64,000 nt of DNA from Oceanicaulis sp052055585 (GCF_052055585.1 NZ_CP170485.1:2294001-2358000); one strand, 5' to 3'; positions 1-7,826 are shown, numbered from the stretch's first letter. Program-made: numbers and translations. The notes: a model not told the origin generated them from the letters alone.

Positions 1-1
1 C

Positions 2-142
2 TACGCCCAGATTCTCGTGCACACATTGGCCAATTGCCTGCGACTGGCCTCGCGGCAATCCGGAAAAGACGCCTTCAGCGGTGTTCTGATGTGCAAGGCC
101 CTCATCCTTGAACCCAGCCTTGAGGCCTTCTTCACACCCTGA
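2..142 (+). CDS. C-terminal fragment of an unidentified protein (left edge)
   Basis: An open frame runs from the left edge to a TGA at 140-142 and would encode the last 46 residues of a larger protein, ending LEAFFTP. It contains no recognisable motif. The opposite strand is also open here and runs into the next gene, but it has poor composition and no ribosome-binding site. I prefer the plus-strand reading because the next real gene is on the same strand. The call is weak; the 141 bases between this stop and the next start hold nothing else I can identify. Confidence 0.25.
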   Translation, partial: YAQILVHTLANCLRLASRQSGKDAFSGVLMCKALILEPSLEAFFTP

Positions 143-283
143 TGCCAATTGGCTCTCGATCGTGTGAAATTCTGTTGATCGATCAGTATCTTTTCAAAAT
201 TCTCGCCATGCCCCATCTGCGGATCGTCGCTTTGACCGGCCTTGCACTTCGCAACGCTGCGCCCCCCAAGGATGGAGCCTTCC

Positions 284-844
284 ATGACCGACTTTAACCT
301 CTACGACGAAACCAACGCCCCTGAAGCCGCCCGTCCGGTGCTGGCGACCGCCAAGGGCGCTTTCGGCTTCGTGCCGAACCTTCTGGGCACGCTGGCTGAA
401 AGCCCGGCCGCCGCTGAAGCCTATCTGACGCTGGCCGGCATCGTGGACAAGACGAGCCTGACCCCGGCGGAACGCCAGATCGTGCTGCTGACGGTGTCCT
501 ATGAGAACACCTGCCATTACTGCATGGCCGCGCACTCCACCCTGGCAGGCGGCGCCGGCGTTGACGCTGCAACCCTGACCGCCCTGCGCACCGGCACGCC
601 GCTGCCGGACGCCCGTCAGGAAGCGCTCGCCCGTTTCACCCGCACCCTGGTGCGCGAACGCGGCTACGCCAATGACGCCGACGTCAAGGCGTTCCTGGAT
701 GCGGGCTACACCAAAGCCAACATCTTCGACGTCATCACCGCCACCGCGCTGAAGACCATTTCCAACTATGCCAACCACATCGCCGTGACCCCGGTCGACG
801 CGCCGTTCCAGGCTCAGACCTGGGCGAAACCGGCCGCCGCCTGA
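284..844 (+). CDS. Carboxymuconolactone decarboxylase / AhpD-like family protein
   Basis: A 186-residue protein of the CMD/AhpD-like superfamily (peroxidase-related type). The signature E-x2-C-x-x-C-x3-H is visible as ENTCHYCMAAH (E74, C77, C80, H84), the redox-active cysteine pair that supports alkylhydroperoxidase activity in AhpD. The start is placed at ATG 284 because AAGGATGGAG lies six bases upstream; an in-frame ATG at 242 has no such site. No ahpC or sigma factor gene is adjacent, so the substrate is unknown. It probably acts in the cytosol, as no signal peptide is seen. Confidence 0.88.
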   Translation: MTDFNLYDETNAPEAARPVLATAKGAFGFVPNLLGTLAESPAAAEAYLTLAGIVDKTSLTPAERQIVLLTVSYENTCHYCMAAHSTLAGGAGVDAATLTALRTGTPLPDARQEALARFTRTLVRERGYANDADVKAFLDAGYTKANIFDVITATALKTISNYANHIAVTPVDAPFQAQTWAKPAAA

Positions 845-1080
845 GCCGGCTGAAAGGTTAACGTTTCCGGGTCGGGGCGGAATTCCGACGGCGTTTCGCC
901 ACGGCCCGGACACCGTTCGCCACCGCTTGGCCACAATGCGTCGCAGAACTGCAACACTGCGTTTTTACAGACATTTTCAGCAGCAGATGCAGGCTTGCGA
1001 ACCTCGATCTGCGGGCACAACTCTCAACGCGGGCTGGGGCTCTAACCGGAACCCATACGCGTCAAAGAAAGACAAAAACC

Positions 1081-1599
1081 ATGCAAAAGACGATCCTCCT
1101 CTCCACTGCTGCCGCCCTGCTGATCGCTGGCGGCGCTTCCGCGCAAGAGTCCAAATGGAACATCGGCGCCGGCTACACCTATTTCGATGCCTCTGACATC
1201 GAACTGGACGTGATCAACGTCCGTGGCGGCTACGACATCAACCAATATTTCGGCGTCGAAGGCGAACTGCTGGTCGGCCTGGAAGACGAAGACCTCTCCA
1301 TCGGCGGCGTGCCGGCTGAAGTGGGCCTCGACTACGGTCTGGGCATCTACGCCAAGGCGCAATACCCGCTGGCCGAGCAAGTCTCTGTCTACGGCCGTCT
1401 GGGCTATGCCTACCACGAGTTCGACGCGTCTGTCGCAAGCGCGAGCTTCGACGACAGCTCTGACGCTTTCGCTTTCGGCGGCGGTCTGGAATGGACCATT
1501 GCCGGCCCGAACGCAGTGCGTTTTGACTACACCCGCTACGAGTATGATGGCGACGGCGATGCTGACGCCTACTCCATCGGTTATGTGCGTCGCTTCTAG
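1081..1599 (+). CDS. Outer-membrane beta-barrel protein (OmpA-like/opacity type)
   Basis: A 172-residue protein with a Sec signal peptide (residues 1 to about 21, hydrophobic core then GASAQE), followed by alternating aromatic/glycine-rich strands such as WNIGAGYTYF and GYAYHEFDA. It ends in RRF, the C-terminal Phe recognised by the BAM machinery. The size fits an eight-stranded barrel without a periplasmic OmpA domain. It is monocistronic and followed by a strong terminator. The precise role (surface protein, small porin) cannot be read from sequence. The upstream gap 845-1080 shows no other gene. Confidence 0.85.
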   Translation: MQKTILLSTAAALLIAGGASAQESKWNIGAGYTYFDASDIELDVINVRGGYDINQYFGVEGELLVGLEDEDLSIGGVPAEVGLDYGLGIYAKAQYPLAEQVSVYGRLGYAYHEFDASVASASFDDSSDAFAFGGGLEWTIAGPNAVRFDYTRYEYDGDGDADAYSIGYVRRF

Positions 1600-1622
1600 G
1601 CGATACGCTTTTCCGGCATGTG

Positions 1623-1656
1623 AAACGGGCGCGGCCATGCCGCGCCCGTTTTGTTT
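1623..1656 (+). terminator. Rho-independent terminator after the OMP gene
   Basis: A perfect 13-bp stem (1623-1635 with 1639-1651) around a 3-base loop is followed by TTTTGTTT. It lies 23 bases after the OMP stop codon. Confidence 0.9.
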
Positions 1657-1755
1657 GCGGCACGCTGCGACATGATCGCTCTGGCTCAGATGGGCACTGG
1701 ACAAGGCCGCCGACAATCCTGAAAATGCGAATTGTTCGCAATAAGGAGAGTCGCC

Positions 1756-1971
1756 ATGGCGTGCGCCGTCGTTGAATTTCCCACTCTAAAGACAGGCGTC
1801 TGCGCCCCGTCAGTCACGGACTGGCTCGACAGTCAGGCGCGGGTCGTGGACATCTGGATTGATCGCCTTGTGGCGACAGGCGGCGATGTGGGGCTGATCG
1901 CAGTCCTGGATCAGCATGCCGCTTTCTTGCGCGAAGCGCTGGAACGCAGCAGCCCGGTTGAACCGGGCTAG
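1756..1971 (+). CDS. Small hypothetical protein (71 aa)
   Basis: A 71-residue protein beginning MACAVVEF. The start at ATG 1756 is supported by AAGGAGAG at 1743-1750, five bases upstream; an in-frame TTG at 1732 would lie before that site and is rejected. It looks alpha-helical and soluble (WLDSQARVVDIWIDRLVATG) with no signal peptide or membrane segment. I do not recognise the family. It converges on the next gene and shares the palindromic stop CTAG at 1968-1971 with it. Confidence 0.55.
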   Translation: MACAVVEFPTLKTGVCAPSVTDWLDSQARVVDIWIDRLVATGGDVGLIAVLDQHAAFLREALERSSPVEPG

Positions 1972-2294
1972 GCGGCGGAGCTGATCAGCTCGGCGTAGAA
2001 GTCGTTCTCATAATCGGACCTGGCGGCCAGCTCATCGCGCCCGCTCAGCTGAACGGCGTCGCGGAATGCAGAGTAGATCAGACGATCAGACAGGCTCATC
2101 TCGCGTTCGGCCTCGCCATTGGCGCGAATGCGCGCCCAGCGCCAGATCGCCAGCTTCATGGCCAGGCTGTCCCAATCGCTCGCTTTCTGCGCGCTGACAG
2201 CCGGCAGCAGATGCGCCAGATCCGGGTTCGCCCCTTCTGACTTCATCTGTTTGAGTTGCTCGAACACAAATTCTATGAACTCTGAATCGTTCAC
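1968..2294 (-). CDS. Hypothetical protein (108 aa), GTG start
   Basis: A 108-residue acidic, helical protein (MNDSEFIEFVFEQLKQMKSEG...) of unknown family. The start is a GTG at 2294 with GGAGTGA a few bases upstream. There is no signal peptide or membrane segment, and tryptophans cluster in IWRWARIR. It lies 166 bases downstream of the luxR-type gene on the same strand, with hairpins between, so it is probably transcribed separately. The function is unknown. Confidence 0.6.
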   Translation of the reverse strand: MNDSEFIEFVFEQLKQMKSEGANPDLAHLLPAVSAQKASDWDSLAMKLAIWRWARIRANGEAEREMSLSDRLIYSAFRDAVQLSGRDELAARSDYENDFYAELISSAA

Positions 2295-2370
2295 ACACTC
2301 ACTCCGTCTGAGGTTGAACGGCGTTCAATCGCCGGAGCGCGGGGTATAGTTAAATCTGAATAAGGGTCAC

Positions 2371-2388
2371 GTCCCGTAATTCAGGGAC
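2371..2388. promoter_or_regulatory. 18-bp palindrome upstream of the 108-aa gene
   Basis: GTCCCGTAATTCAGGGAC is an 18-bp dyad with only one mismatched pair on each side of the central AATT. It sits 77 bases upstream of the GTG start at 2294 and about 70 bases downstream of the luxR-type gene. It could be an operator for a dimeric regulator, possibly the adjacent LuxR protein, or part of a terminator. The sequence does not decide which. Confidence 0.35.
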
Positions 2389-2392
2389 AAAC

Positions 2393-2416
2393 AAGGGCAA
2401 GCTTGCCTTATTTTTT
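2393..2416. terminator. Possible hairpin/T-tract in luxR 3' region
   Basis: GGCAAGCTTGCC (2396-2407) is a perfect 12-bp palindrome followed by TTATTTTTT on the plus strand. On the minus strand it sits 54 bases beyond the luxR-type stop codon and may help end that transcript. The stem is short once a loop is allowed. Confidence 0.35.
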
Positions 2417-2460
2417 CAAATTGTCGCCTTGTTGGCGAGAATGCTTCTGAAACACTGCAA

Positions 2461-3186
2461 TTAAAGCGTTATCAAACCGGCCCTTAGCGCTTTGAGCACA
2501 GCGGCGATGCGGTTGGAGGCCTCCAGCTTCACAAAGGCGCGTCGCATGATCGTGTCCACGGTATGGGGCGAAACACCCAGAATTGCCGCGATGACCGCGT
2601 TACTTTTGCCACGGGCGAGCCATTGCAGGATCTCAACCTCGCGTTCGGACAGGTGTGGCGGCGCAGGCGCGTCCACATCGCGAATCCCCACCGTCCGGCT
2701 GAACAGCTCCTGACTGGCGAGCTGAAGCACGCGCAACTCGATAGCGGTCAGACTGAAAGGGCCTGAAAACCGCCCACACGCCACAAAGGCCGCCAGGCCA
2801 TAGGGACCGAAGACAGGAATGGTGAAGCCATCCGCAAACCCCGCCTCGCGCAACAGCGCAAACAGACGCTGACTGAACCGTGTGCCCGGAGAGGTCTGCT
2901 CAACCTCGAACCAGTATTGTGGCTGCAAAGCCGTGGCGGCGCGACTGGTAACCGGGTCATGCTCGAAAAGACGCTCATCGAGATAGGCCGCATGCATGTT
3001 CGCAGGGAACGTATTGTACTCGAAATCAAATGACGTGTCGGACGCATCAAACGGGCTGGGCAGCACCTGATAGCCAAAAGCCTCGACGCCATAGCCTTCT
3101 ACAAAGCTTTTGAAAGCCGCACAGAGCGCATCCACGCTGTCTGCCGCAGCACTGTGCTCCAGAAACCTGAGGAGCGTTTCCGCCAT
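2461..3186 (-). CDS. LuxR-family regulator with autoinducer-binding domain (LuxR solo)
   Basis: A 241-residue regulator with an N-terminal autoinducer-binding domain (about 10-165) and a C-terminal LuxR/GerE helix-turn-helix (178-236, LSEREVEILQWLARGKSN). In the ligand domain the tyrosine and Asp-Pro of the TraR/LuxR pocket are present (Y68, D77-P78, spaced as in Y61/D70 of TraR) and W92 fits the second conserved Trp. The first pocket Trp (W57 of TraR) is a Met here (M64). No luxI-type synthase occurs in the window, so it behaves as a solo. The start is ATG 3186; a TTG at 3231 would add 15 unlikely residues. GGGGAAGG directly before the start lies in a hairpin. Confidence 0.85.
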   Translation of the reverse strand: MAETLLRFLEHSAAADSVDALCAAFKSFVEGYGVEAFGYQVLPSPFDASDTSFDFEYNTFPANMHAAYLDERLFEHDPVTSRAATALQPQYWFEVEQTSPGTRFSQRLFALLREAGFADGFTIPVFGPYGLAAFVACGRFSGPFSLTAIELRVLQLASQELFSRTVGIRDVDAPAPPHLSEREVEILQWLARGKSNAVIAAILGVSPHTVDTIMRRAFVKLEASNRIAAVLKALRAGLITL

Positions 3187-3190
3187 AGCC

Positions 3191-3209
3191 TTCCCCGTTT
3201 GTTGGGGAA
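3191..3209 (-). promoter_or_regulatory. Hairpin covering the luxR ribosome-binding site
   Basis: In the minus-strand mRNA, TTCCCC and GGGGAA form a 6-bp stem with a 7-base loop. The 3' arm is the purine tract that serves as Shine-Dalgarno for the LuxR-type start at 3186. Translational masking is an inference from this geometry. Confidence 0.4.
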
Positions 3210-3471
3210 AGAGGAACACCCCGGCGGGCAAATGGCAAGGACGAAGACCGTCCTCGCCCTATTTTCCAGTAGCTTAACAAGGTCGGGGCCCGGCAAAGCA
3301 AAGGGTTCAGCATCTGAACGTATTGATAGTCGTCTCATTCACGGCGTCTCGTCTTGCCTGACAAGCCACGGCGCCAAGGCCTTGTCCTTGCGAAACGTCC
3401 GGCGCCGGAAAGCTGTGGACACCTGCGGGCCCGCCTTGCGTTTCGCCCCCTCAAACGCGATATTGAAAGCA

Positions 3472-3567
3472 GGAAGGCCGGCGGCGGACGAGCCCCTCGC
3501 CAACCCGGTCAGGTCCGGAAGGAAGCAGCCGTAACGAGTTTCGGTTCGGGTCGCCGTCCGGTCTTCC
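3472..3567 (+). ncRNA. ffs: Signal recognition particle RNA (4.5S, small bacterial type)
   Basis: The universal SRP domain IV core GGTCAGGTCCGGAAGGAAGC, with its GGAA-type tetraloop and asymmetric internal loop, lies at 3508-3527. The flanking arms pair: GGAAGGCCGGCGGCGGAC at the 5' end with GTCGCCGTCCGGTCTTCC at the 3' end, giving a hairpin of about 96 nt. The RNA binds Ffh and FtsY for co-translational membrane targeting. The neighbourhood ffs-dnaX-ybaB-recR is conserved in alphaproteobacteria. The ends are estimated from pairing. Confidence 0.95.
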
Positions 3568-3642
3568 GCCGTCTTCCGCGTCAGTTCATCTCCCGCAGCA
3601 CCCGATCGAGGGCGCGCGGACCCGCGCGAAGGACCCTCTCCT

Positions 3643-5403
3643 GTGATGGATGATCCCCACTCCGACGCGCCTGAGTCAGACGCCCATGAGGCCTATGATG
3701 GCCCGGCCCTGCCCGGCCTTGAGCCTGAAGCGCCCAAGGATACGGGCTATCAGGTGCTGGCGCGTAAATACCGTCCGCAAACCTTTGACGATCTGATCGG
3801 CCAGGAGCCGATGGTGCGCACGCTGACCAATGCGTTCGCCTCCGGCCGGATCGCCCACGCCTATATGATGACCGGCGTGCGCGGGGTGGGCAAAACCACG
3901 ACCGCGCGCCTGATCGCCCGTGCGCTCAACTATGACACCGATACGGTGCACCAGCCTTCCATCAACCTCACCCCGCCGGGCCGGCATTGCGACGCCATTG
4001 CGCGCTCGGCCCATGTGGACGTGATGGAGATGGACGCCGCATCCCGCACCGGCATTTCGGATATCCGCGAGATTCTGGACGGCGTCCGCTATGCGCCCGT
4101 CAGCGCCCGCTACAAGGTCTACATCATCGACGAAGTGCATATGCTGTCGACCTCGGCCTTCAACGCGCTTCTCAAAACGCTCGAAGAGCCGCCCGAGCAT
4201 GTGAAGTTCATCTTCGCGACAACCGAGATCCGCAAGGTGCCCGTCACCGTGCTGTCGCGCTGTCAGCGCTTTGACCTCAAGCGCGTGGACCGTGAAGTTC
4301 TGACCGACCATCTGGCGCGCATCTGCCAGAAAGAAAACGCCAGCGTGGAGCGCGACGGCCTCGCCGCCATCGCTCGCGCCGCTGAAGGCTCGGTGCGCGA
4401 TGCACTGTCCCTGCTCGATCAGGCGATCGTTCAGGCGCAGGACGGCGAAAGCGTCACCGCCGAACAGATCCGCGACATGCTGGGCCTCGCCGATCGCTCC
4501 CGCGTGCTGGACCTTCTGGAAGCGGCGCTGGAAAACCGCGCCAAGGACGCGCTCGACGAGCTGCGCCACCAGTATGACAGCGGCGCGGACCCGCAGGTTC
4601 TGATGCGCGACTTGCTCGATCACCTGCATGCGGTCAGCCGCATCAAGGCGGCGGGCCCGTCTGCGGACCTCGGGGAAGCGCAAGAGACTGTGGACCGGCT
4701 GGCGAAACTGGCCGAAGCCCATTCCCTCGCCTCCCTCGGCCGTTTGTGGAAAACGGCGCTGACCGGGCTTGATGATGTGAGGAACGCGCCCGATCCGGTG
4801 TCGGCGGCGGAAATGGCGGTGATCCGGCTGATGGCCGCCGCCAGCCTGCCCAGCCCTGAAGACGCCGCCCGCCTTCTCGCCGGGATCGCCCCGTCAGGCG
4901 GTGGCGCAAACCCTAGCAACGGTCCGGGGGGCGCGCCGTCCGGACCGCAAGCGAGCTACGTTGCGCCCGAGCCTGAATTTCACGGCCCCAGGGACCTTGA
5001 TGCCCTGATCGCCATGGTCGATGAGGCGCGCGATATCGGGCTGAAGCTCGATATCGAACGTTGTTTCCGCCCGGTTTCGATCAAGCCCGGCGCCATTGTG
5101 TTTGAGCCCACCGAGAACGCGCCCTCCAATCTGGGCGGGCGCATCGCCGCTTTCCTGCAAGAGCAGACCGGCGAGCGCTGGCTGGTGGATTCCAAGCCCA
5201 AGTCGAAGGGTGGAGAGACCATTGCCGAGCGCCGTGAGCGCGAGCATGAAGAGCGTATGGACGCTATCCGCCGCGACCCGGCCATGATCAAGGCGCTGAC
5301 CCTGTTTCCGGGCGCGGAAATCCTCACCGTTGACGAACCCGCACCGCTTCCCACATCTGAAGACGAAGACGACAACGCCGCGCGGCAGGAGACCTCCCGA
5401 TGA
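3643..5403 (+). CDS. dnaX: DNA polymerase III subunit gamma/tau
   Basis: A 586-residue clamp-loader ATPase that loads the beta clamp and couples polymerase and helicase. The AAA+ module (about 35-250) has Walker A GVRGVGKTT, Walker B with IIDEVHML, sensor 1 FATTE and the SRC arginine finger (TVLSRCQRFDLK). A collar domain follows and then a Pro/Gly-rich tau tail. The zinc-binding module normally carrying four cysteines is replaced by a segment with one Cys (PPGRHCDAIA), which I recall from other alphaproteobacterial DnaX proteins. The start is GTG 3643 or ATG 3646; GAAGGA at 3628-3633 suits either. Its end overlaps ybaB by ATGA. Confidence 0.96.
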   Translation: MMDDPHSDAPESDAHEAYDGPALPGLEPEAPKDTGYQVLARKYRPQTFDDLIGQEPMVRTLTNAFASGRIAHAYMMTGVRGVGKTTTARLIARALNYDTDTVHQPSINLTPPGRHCDAIARSAHVDVMEMDAASRTGISDIREILDGVRYAPVSARYKVYIIDEVHMLSTSAFNALLKTLEEPPEHVKFIFATTEIRKVPVTVLSRCQRFDLKRVDREVLTDHLARICQKENASVERDGLAAIARAAEGSVRDALSLLDQAIVQAQDGESVTAEQIRDMLGLADRSRVLDLLEAALENRAKDALDELRHQYDSGADPQVLMRDLLDHLHAVSRIKAAGPSADLGEAQETVDRLAKLAEAHSLASLGRLWKTALTGLDDVRNAPDPVSAAEMAVIRLMAAASLPSPEDAARLLAGIAPSGGGANPSNGPGGAPSGPQASYVAPEPEFHGPRDLDALIAMVDEARDIGLKLDIERCFRPVSIKPGAIVFEPTENAPSNLGGRIAAFLQEQTGERWLVDSKPKSKGGETIAERREREHEERMDAIRRDPAMIKALTLFPGAEILTVDEPAPLPTSEDEDDNAARQETSR

Positions 5404-5744
5404 AAGACCTTGGCGGGCTGATGAAGAAAGCCCAGGAAATGCAGGCCAAGATGGCCGAGGCGCAACAGCGCCTTGAATCCCTGGAAGTCACCGGCGAGGC
5501 CGGCGCGGGCCTCGTGAAACTCACCCTCACCGCCAAGGGCGAGATGCGCGGGCTTCAGATCGACAAATCCGTCATCGATCCCGAAGACCCGTCCATGCTG
5601 GAAGACCTGATCAAGGCCGCCCATAACGACGCCAAGCGCAAGGCCGACATCGCCCAGACCGAGGCCATGAGCGAGGCCACCAGAGGCCTCGGCCTGCCGC
5701 CGGGCATTGATCTGCCGTTCGGCACCAAGCCGGGACCGTTCTAG
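5400..5744 (+). CDS. ybaB: YbaB/EbfC family nucleoid-associated protein
   Basis: A 114-residue DNA-binding protein of the YbaB/EbfC family, a small dimer that binds DNA as tweezers. The family hallmark MKKAQEMQAKMAEAQQRL coiled-coil start and the Gly-rich end GLPPGIDLPF are visible. The ATG overlaps the dnaX stop (ATGA, 5400-5403), implying translational coupling. In most genomes recR follows directly; here an opposing gene intervenes. Confidence 0.95.
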   Translation: MKDLGGLMKKAQEMQAKMAEAQQRLESLEVTGEAGAGLVKLTLTAKGEMRGLQIDKSVIDPEDPSMLEDLIKAAHNDAKRKADIAQTEAMSEATRGLGLPPGIDLPFGTKPGPF

Positions 5745-5767
5745 GGAGAAACTCCCAGCGTGCGCCC

Positions 5768-6904
5768 TCAGCGCTTGCGTCGGATCAACAAGCCCAGCGC
5801 CACTTTGCGTCCGGGCTTTTCTACGACTTCATAGACAATCGCGGCGCCGACAAACGTCATAAGCATTACCGGGACCACCCAGAACACCGGAACGGAATCC
5901 GCCGGATACCCGAAGGCTTTCTCGATCACGCTGAAACATGTCATCTCGAAGAAGGCATGGATCATGTAGAGCGAGTACGAGATTTTCCCCAGATAGACCA
6001 AGCCCTCATAGGGCAGGCCAAGCCGCGTGCGCTGTTGCGTGGGAGATTGCTCGTCACCTTCCAGCCAGTACAGGCTGGCGATGAGGACCGGGAAGACCAG
6101 CGTCATGTATACGGACGCATCCCAGACTGAGAACATCACCAGCGACGCCAGAACCGAGCCTGCGCCAAGAAGTCTGATGACAGTTTCCGAGGGCCGGGAC
6201 AGGGAGCGGACCACCATATAGGTCCAGCCGCCAATCAGGAATTCAGGCAGGATCCTGAGGATCGAGAAGTCATAGGTCAAATGCACCAGGGGACGCCCGA
6301 CCCATTCCCGGGCGATGATCGCCAGGAGGCTCAGAAGGATGAAGGCGGCCAGCCCGACGATCCACAACCTGAACCGATGTACGAACAGGGCGATCATCGG
6401 GAAAAGCGCATAGGCGAACATTTCCGCCGAAATTGACCATGAGGGATAATTGAAGCTCAGCCCTCCGCTCACCCCCCAGGCATGCAGCATCAGAATATTG
6501 ATCAGGAAATGGTAGGCGGTGAATGTCTCCGGCAGGGCGCGAAGGCCTGCGGCGGCTGAGGCGACGAACAGTCCTGCAATCAGGACCGTTGTCACCAAAT
6601 GGACGGGGTAGAGCCTGGCGAACCGCTTCTTGATGAAGTCGGAGAAGCTGAAGCGCCCAGCCTCAAAGCTCTCAAAATACACCAGAAAAATAATGAAGCC
6701 GCTCAGATAGAAGAACAGGTCCACGGCCAGGAACCCGTTCGCCACCAGGGTGACGCTTTCAAGGTCGACGTCGAAATGCTTGGCGAAGTGATACAGAACC
6801 ACCCAGCTGGCCGCGACACCCCGTAAAACCGTCAAGGTACGGATTTCCTGTGGCTTTATCGCTTCACCCGCCATCGCCCGCCCCCGTGAATGGCCTGTCC
6901 CCAT
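5768..6904 (-). CDS. Acyltransferase 3 family membrane protein (OafA/YrhL-like)
   Basis: An integral membrane O-acyltransferase of about 370 residues with roughly ten hydrophobic segments. The motif RTLTVLRGVAASWVVLYHF holds the conserved His of the first membrane helix, and AVDLFFYLSGFII follows as in OafA-type enzymes that acetylate or acylate lipopolysaccharide, exopolysaccharide or Nod factors. The acceptor is unknown. The start is ATG 6904 or ATG 6874 (MAGEAIKPQE); neither has a strong ribosome-binding site. The gene lies opposite to, and between, ybaB and recR, which suggests a later insertion. Confidence 0.88.
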   Translation of the reverse strand: MGTGHSRGRAMAGEAIKPQEIRTLTVLRGVAASWVVLYHFAKHFDVDLESVTLVANGFLAVDLFFYLSGFIIFLVYFESFEAGRFSFSDFIKKRFARLYPVHLVTTVLIAGLFVASAAAGLRALPETFTAYHFLINILMLHAWGVSGGLSFNYPSWSISAEMFAYALFPMIALFVHRFRLWIVGLAAFILLSLLAIIAREWVGRPLVHLTYDFSILRILPEFLIGGWTYMVVRSLSRPSETVIRLLGAGSVLASLVMFSVWDASVYMTLVFPVLIASLYWLEGDEQSPTQQRTRLGLPYEGLVYLGKISYSLYMIHAFFEMTCFSVIEKAFGYPADSVPVFWVVPVMLMTFVGAAIVYEVVEKPGRKVALGLLIRRKR

Positions 6905-7046
6905 GAGTTGCAATCACTTAAGCGCTCCCTGTGCATAGGGACAAGGCGTAATACGAGACGAGATGGCTCTGGAATGGCCGCCCATATAGCCTTGGCCCGT
7001 CCCGCGCCCTACCCTCACACCAGTGATTCCCTGCGTTGAGGCCTTC

Positions 7047-7643
7047 ATGTCCGCTGGTCCTGAAATCGAGCGTCTGATCCAGCTCTTGTCCAAACTGCCC
7101 GGCCTGGGGCCGCGCTCGGCAAGGCGCGCTTCACTGTCGCTGTTACAAAAGCGCGATCAGCTGATGAAGCCCCTGGCCGAAGCCATGGCGGATGCGGCCG
7201 AGAAGATCAGCGCCTGCACCGAATGCGGCAATCTCGATGTCACCGATCCGTGCGCGGTGTGCCGCGATCATCGCCGCGATGACAGCGTGATCTGCGTGGT
7301 CGAAACCGTTGGCGATCTGTGGGCGCTCGAACGCGCCGGCGCCTTCAAGGGCCGTTATCATGTGCTGGGCGGCGTCCTGTCAGCGCTCGATGGCGTGGGG
7401 CCTGAAGACCTTAATGTCGCCAAGCTGATCGAGCGGGCGAACCGCGAGGAGGTGAAAGAGATCATCCTGGCGCTCAACGCCACGGTGGATGGCCAGACCA
7501 CCGCCCATTTCCTCGCCGACAAGCTGGCGGACGCCAGCGTCGACATCACCTCGCTGGCGCGCGGCGTGCCGGTGGGCGGTGAGCTGGACTATCTCGATGA
7601 CGGCACGCTGACGGCGGCCTTCAGATCACGGCGCCCGGCTTAG
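7047..7643 (+). CDS. recR: Recombination mediator protein RecR
   Basis: A 198-residue RecR, which acts with RecO (and RecF) to load RecA at gaps. It has the N-terminal helix-hairpin-helix (LSKLPGLGPRSARR), a C4 zinc finger (CTECGNLDVTDPCAVC), and a Toprim domain starting ICVVETVGDLWALE with the RYHVLGG segment. The start is ATG 7047 with TTGAGG upstream; a GTG at 7023 is in frame but less likely. It is normally co-transcribed with dnaX-ybaB, but the opposing acyltransferase gene means it probably needs its own promoter here. Confidence 0.96.
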   Translation: MSAGPEIERLIQLLSKLPGLGPRSARRASLSLLQKRDQLMKPLAEAMADAAEKISACTECGNLDVTDPCAVCRDHRRDDSVICVVETVGDLWALERAGAFKGRYHVLGGVLSALDGVGPEDLNVAKLIERANREEVKEIILALNATVDGQTTAHFLADKLADASVDITSLARGVPVGGELDYLDDGTLTAAFRSRRPA

Positions 7644-7667
7644 CCCTTATCTTTCCATTCCCTATTT

Positions 7668-7752
7668 CCTCTTTCCCCGCCCAGGCGGGCACCCAGAGCC
7701 GGATACGCGGCGGCCTATGATCTCTAGGCCCCGGCCTTCGCCGGGGAAGAGG
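7668..7752. repeat. Intergenic palindromic element with three hairpins
   Basis: An 85-base non-coding element bounded by near-perfect inverted ends (CCTCTTTCCCCG at 7668-7679, CGGGGAAGAGG at 7742-7752). Inside are three hairpins: CCCGCC/GGCGGG (7676-7689), GGCCTA/TAGGCC (7712-7730) and CCCCGGC/GCCGGGG (7729-7746). The architecture resembles REP/BIME-like dispersed repeats. A shorter relative with the same CCCCGGC/GCCGGGG arms occurs at 36600-36628. Confidence 0.6.
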
Positions 7753-7826
7753 ATGAGGATGCTGAAACCGCGCTTGATCTTGGCGGCCAACCCGCCTGTC
7801 ATGGCGCTCCAACCCAGGAGCCTGCC

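Noticed and set aside
927..1196. Short + strand frame before and into the OMP gene
   Set aside because: Overlaps the signal-peptide-bearing OMP in another frame and shows no coding pattern.
3154..3653. Plus-strand frames across the SRP RNA gene
   Set aside because: They run through the structured SRP RNA and its promoter region; the RNA explains the sequence.
3643..5403. Programmed frameshift in dnaX producing a short gamma form
   Set aside because: I saw no A/T-rich slippery heptamer followed by a stem in the expected region.
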